A stretch of DNA of 64,000 nucleotides from Duganella alba (GTDB taxonomy: Bacteria; Pseudomonadota; Gammaproteobacteria; Burkholderiales; Burkholderiaceae_D). The translations under genes and the position numbers were made by a program. The notes under the pieces are model-generated. The model worked only from the letters and a program-made list of their open reading frames with translations. It was not told the DNA's origin and did not search any database. The stretch spans positions 279,017 to 343,016 of the forward strand of contig NZ_WKJN01000002.1 of assembly GCF_009674495.1 (NCBI RefSeq). Direction: 5' to 3'. Positions 63,558 to 64,000 of the stretch are shown piece after piece; the stretch's first letter is position 1, and every line of letters starts with the position of its first letter.

Positions 63558-64000
63558 TGCGTTTGTCGATCGTCTGTTTGAACCAGTCGGCGAAGTTGGC
63601 GGTCGGCAGCGCGGCCGTCGGCAACGGTTCGCTGCTTTCCTGGCGCGGCATGGTGGCCAGCGCGTTCATGCGGCCGGGCGAGGCGCCCACCACGATCCAT
63701 TGCTCGCCCACTTCCACCACCAGGATGCGCTCGCGCGTGCCGACGCTGAGCGAGCCGACCAGCTTGACGTTGCTGTTGCCGCCGCCGAATTTGTTCGGCG
63801 CGAAACGCTTGGTCAGCCAGGCCAGGCCCAGCATCAGGCCGATGACAAACACCAGGGCCAGCGAGGTTTGCAGCAGGCCGCCGCCGGTCGATGGCGTGGT
63901 CGGCTGCGGCGTGGGAATGGTCATGGCCATGGCGCCGACCGGCGCTGGCGCCGGTGTGGTGGGCGTCACGGCGGCAGCGGGCGTGGCGCTGGCCGGCGCC
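63547..64000 (-). CDS. fliO: Flagellar biosynthesis protein FliO, N-terminus cut by window edge
   Basis: FliO is a bitopic membrane protein that helps FliP assemble. The visible part has an Ala/Pro/Thr-rich N-terminal region, one transmembrane helix ([21 protein letters not shown]), then the FliO domain with [24 protein letters not shown] and a C-terminal [15 protein letters not shown] at 63969 could be the start, but the frame stays open to the window end with Ala/Pro codons, and many homologues in this group have a signal peptide first. I therefore treat it as partial. Confidence 0.9.
   Translation of the reverse strand, partial: APASATPAAAVTPTTPAPAPVGAMAMTIPTPQPTTPSTGGGLLQTSLALVFVIGLMLGLAWLTKRFAPNKFGGGNSNVKLVGSLSVGTRERILVVEVGEQWIVVGASPGRMNALATMPRQESSEPLPTAALPTANFADWFKQTIDKRNGK

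Overview
This is a high-GC chromosomal window from a betaproteobacterium, most likely of the Oxalobacteraceae (Duganella/Massilia/Janthinobacterium group). I infer this from three things: a CqsA/JqsA-type alpha-hydroxyketone quorum-sensing locus, a betaproteobacterial flagellar gene order with motCD next to fliA, and a GGGGTCTGACCCC intergenic palindrome that I associate with this family. I could not run a search, so the genus is open. No rRNA, tRNA, CRISPR array, insertion sequence or prophage was seen.

Left part (1-30 kb), mostly housekeeping and signalling. The prkA-yeaH stress-kinase operon (minus) is followed by an adenine deaminase and a lone FtsX-type permease. Next is a quorum-sensing island: response regulator and histidine kinase (minus) divergent from the autoinducer synthase (plus), which is followed by a truncated haemoglobin and rmuC. 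The intergenic region of this island carries two perfect FNR/Anr-type boxes. Then come a long CoA-transferase, a DeoR-type regulator with an MFS transporter, and a tight minus-strand operon moaA - mobA/moeA fusion - fetA - fetB. After that come rne (minus, long leader) divergent from rluC, a HAD phosphatase, a Rieske protein and an S49 peptidase. A 580-bp region with a probable structured RNA and one small ORF leads to rsuA and an FAH-family gene, preceded by another FNR-type box.

Right part (30-64 kb), a flagellar island. It contains flhB-flhA-[Rpn-like gene]-flhF-flhG-fliA-motC-motD, then flgN-flgM-flgA (minus) divergent from flgBCDEFGHIJKL (plus), and fliO-P-Q-R (minus). FliA (sigma-28) promoters with identical -35 and -10 elements stand before flgM and before flgKL, so late genes are switched on together once FlgM is exported through the FlhAB/FliOPQR gate encoded alongside. 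Oddities are an Rpn-family gene inserted behind flhA with its start codon inside a perfect hairpin, an FlhG that has lost its Walker A motif, and a hook protein with an Ala-rich insertion.

The most striking element lies between flgL and fliR: a 9.55-kb minus-strand gene for a 3183-residue protein. About 2900 residues are degenerate octapeptides (L-[ST]-[ST]-x-Q-[ILV]-x-[AS]) arranged in a higher-order repeat of 134 residues (402 bp), capped by a C-terminal domain with three EF-hand-like calcium loops. It is codirectional with fliOPQR and starts 73 bp behind fliR. I regard it as the best candidate for an undescribed flagellum-linked or secreted giant protein.
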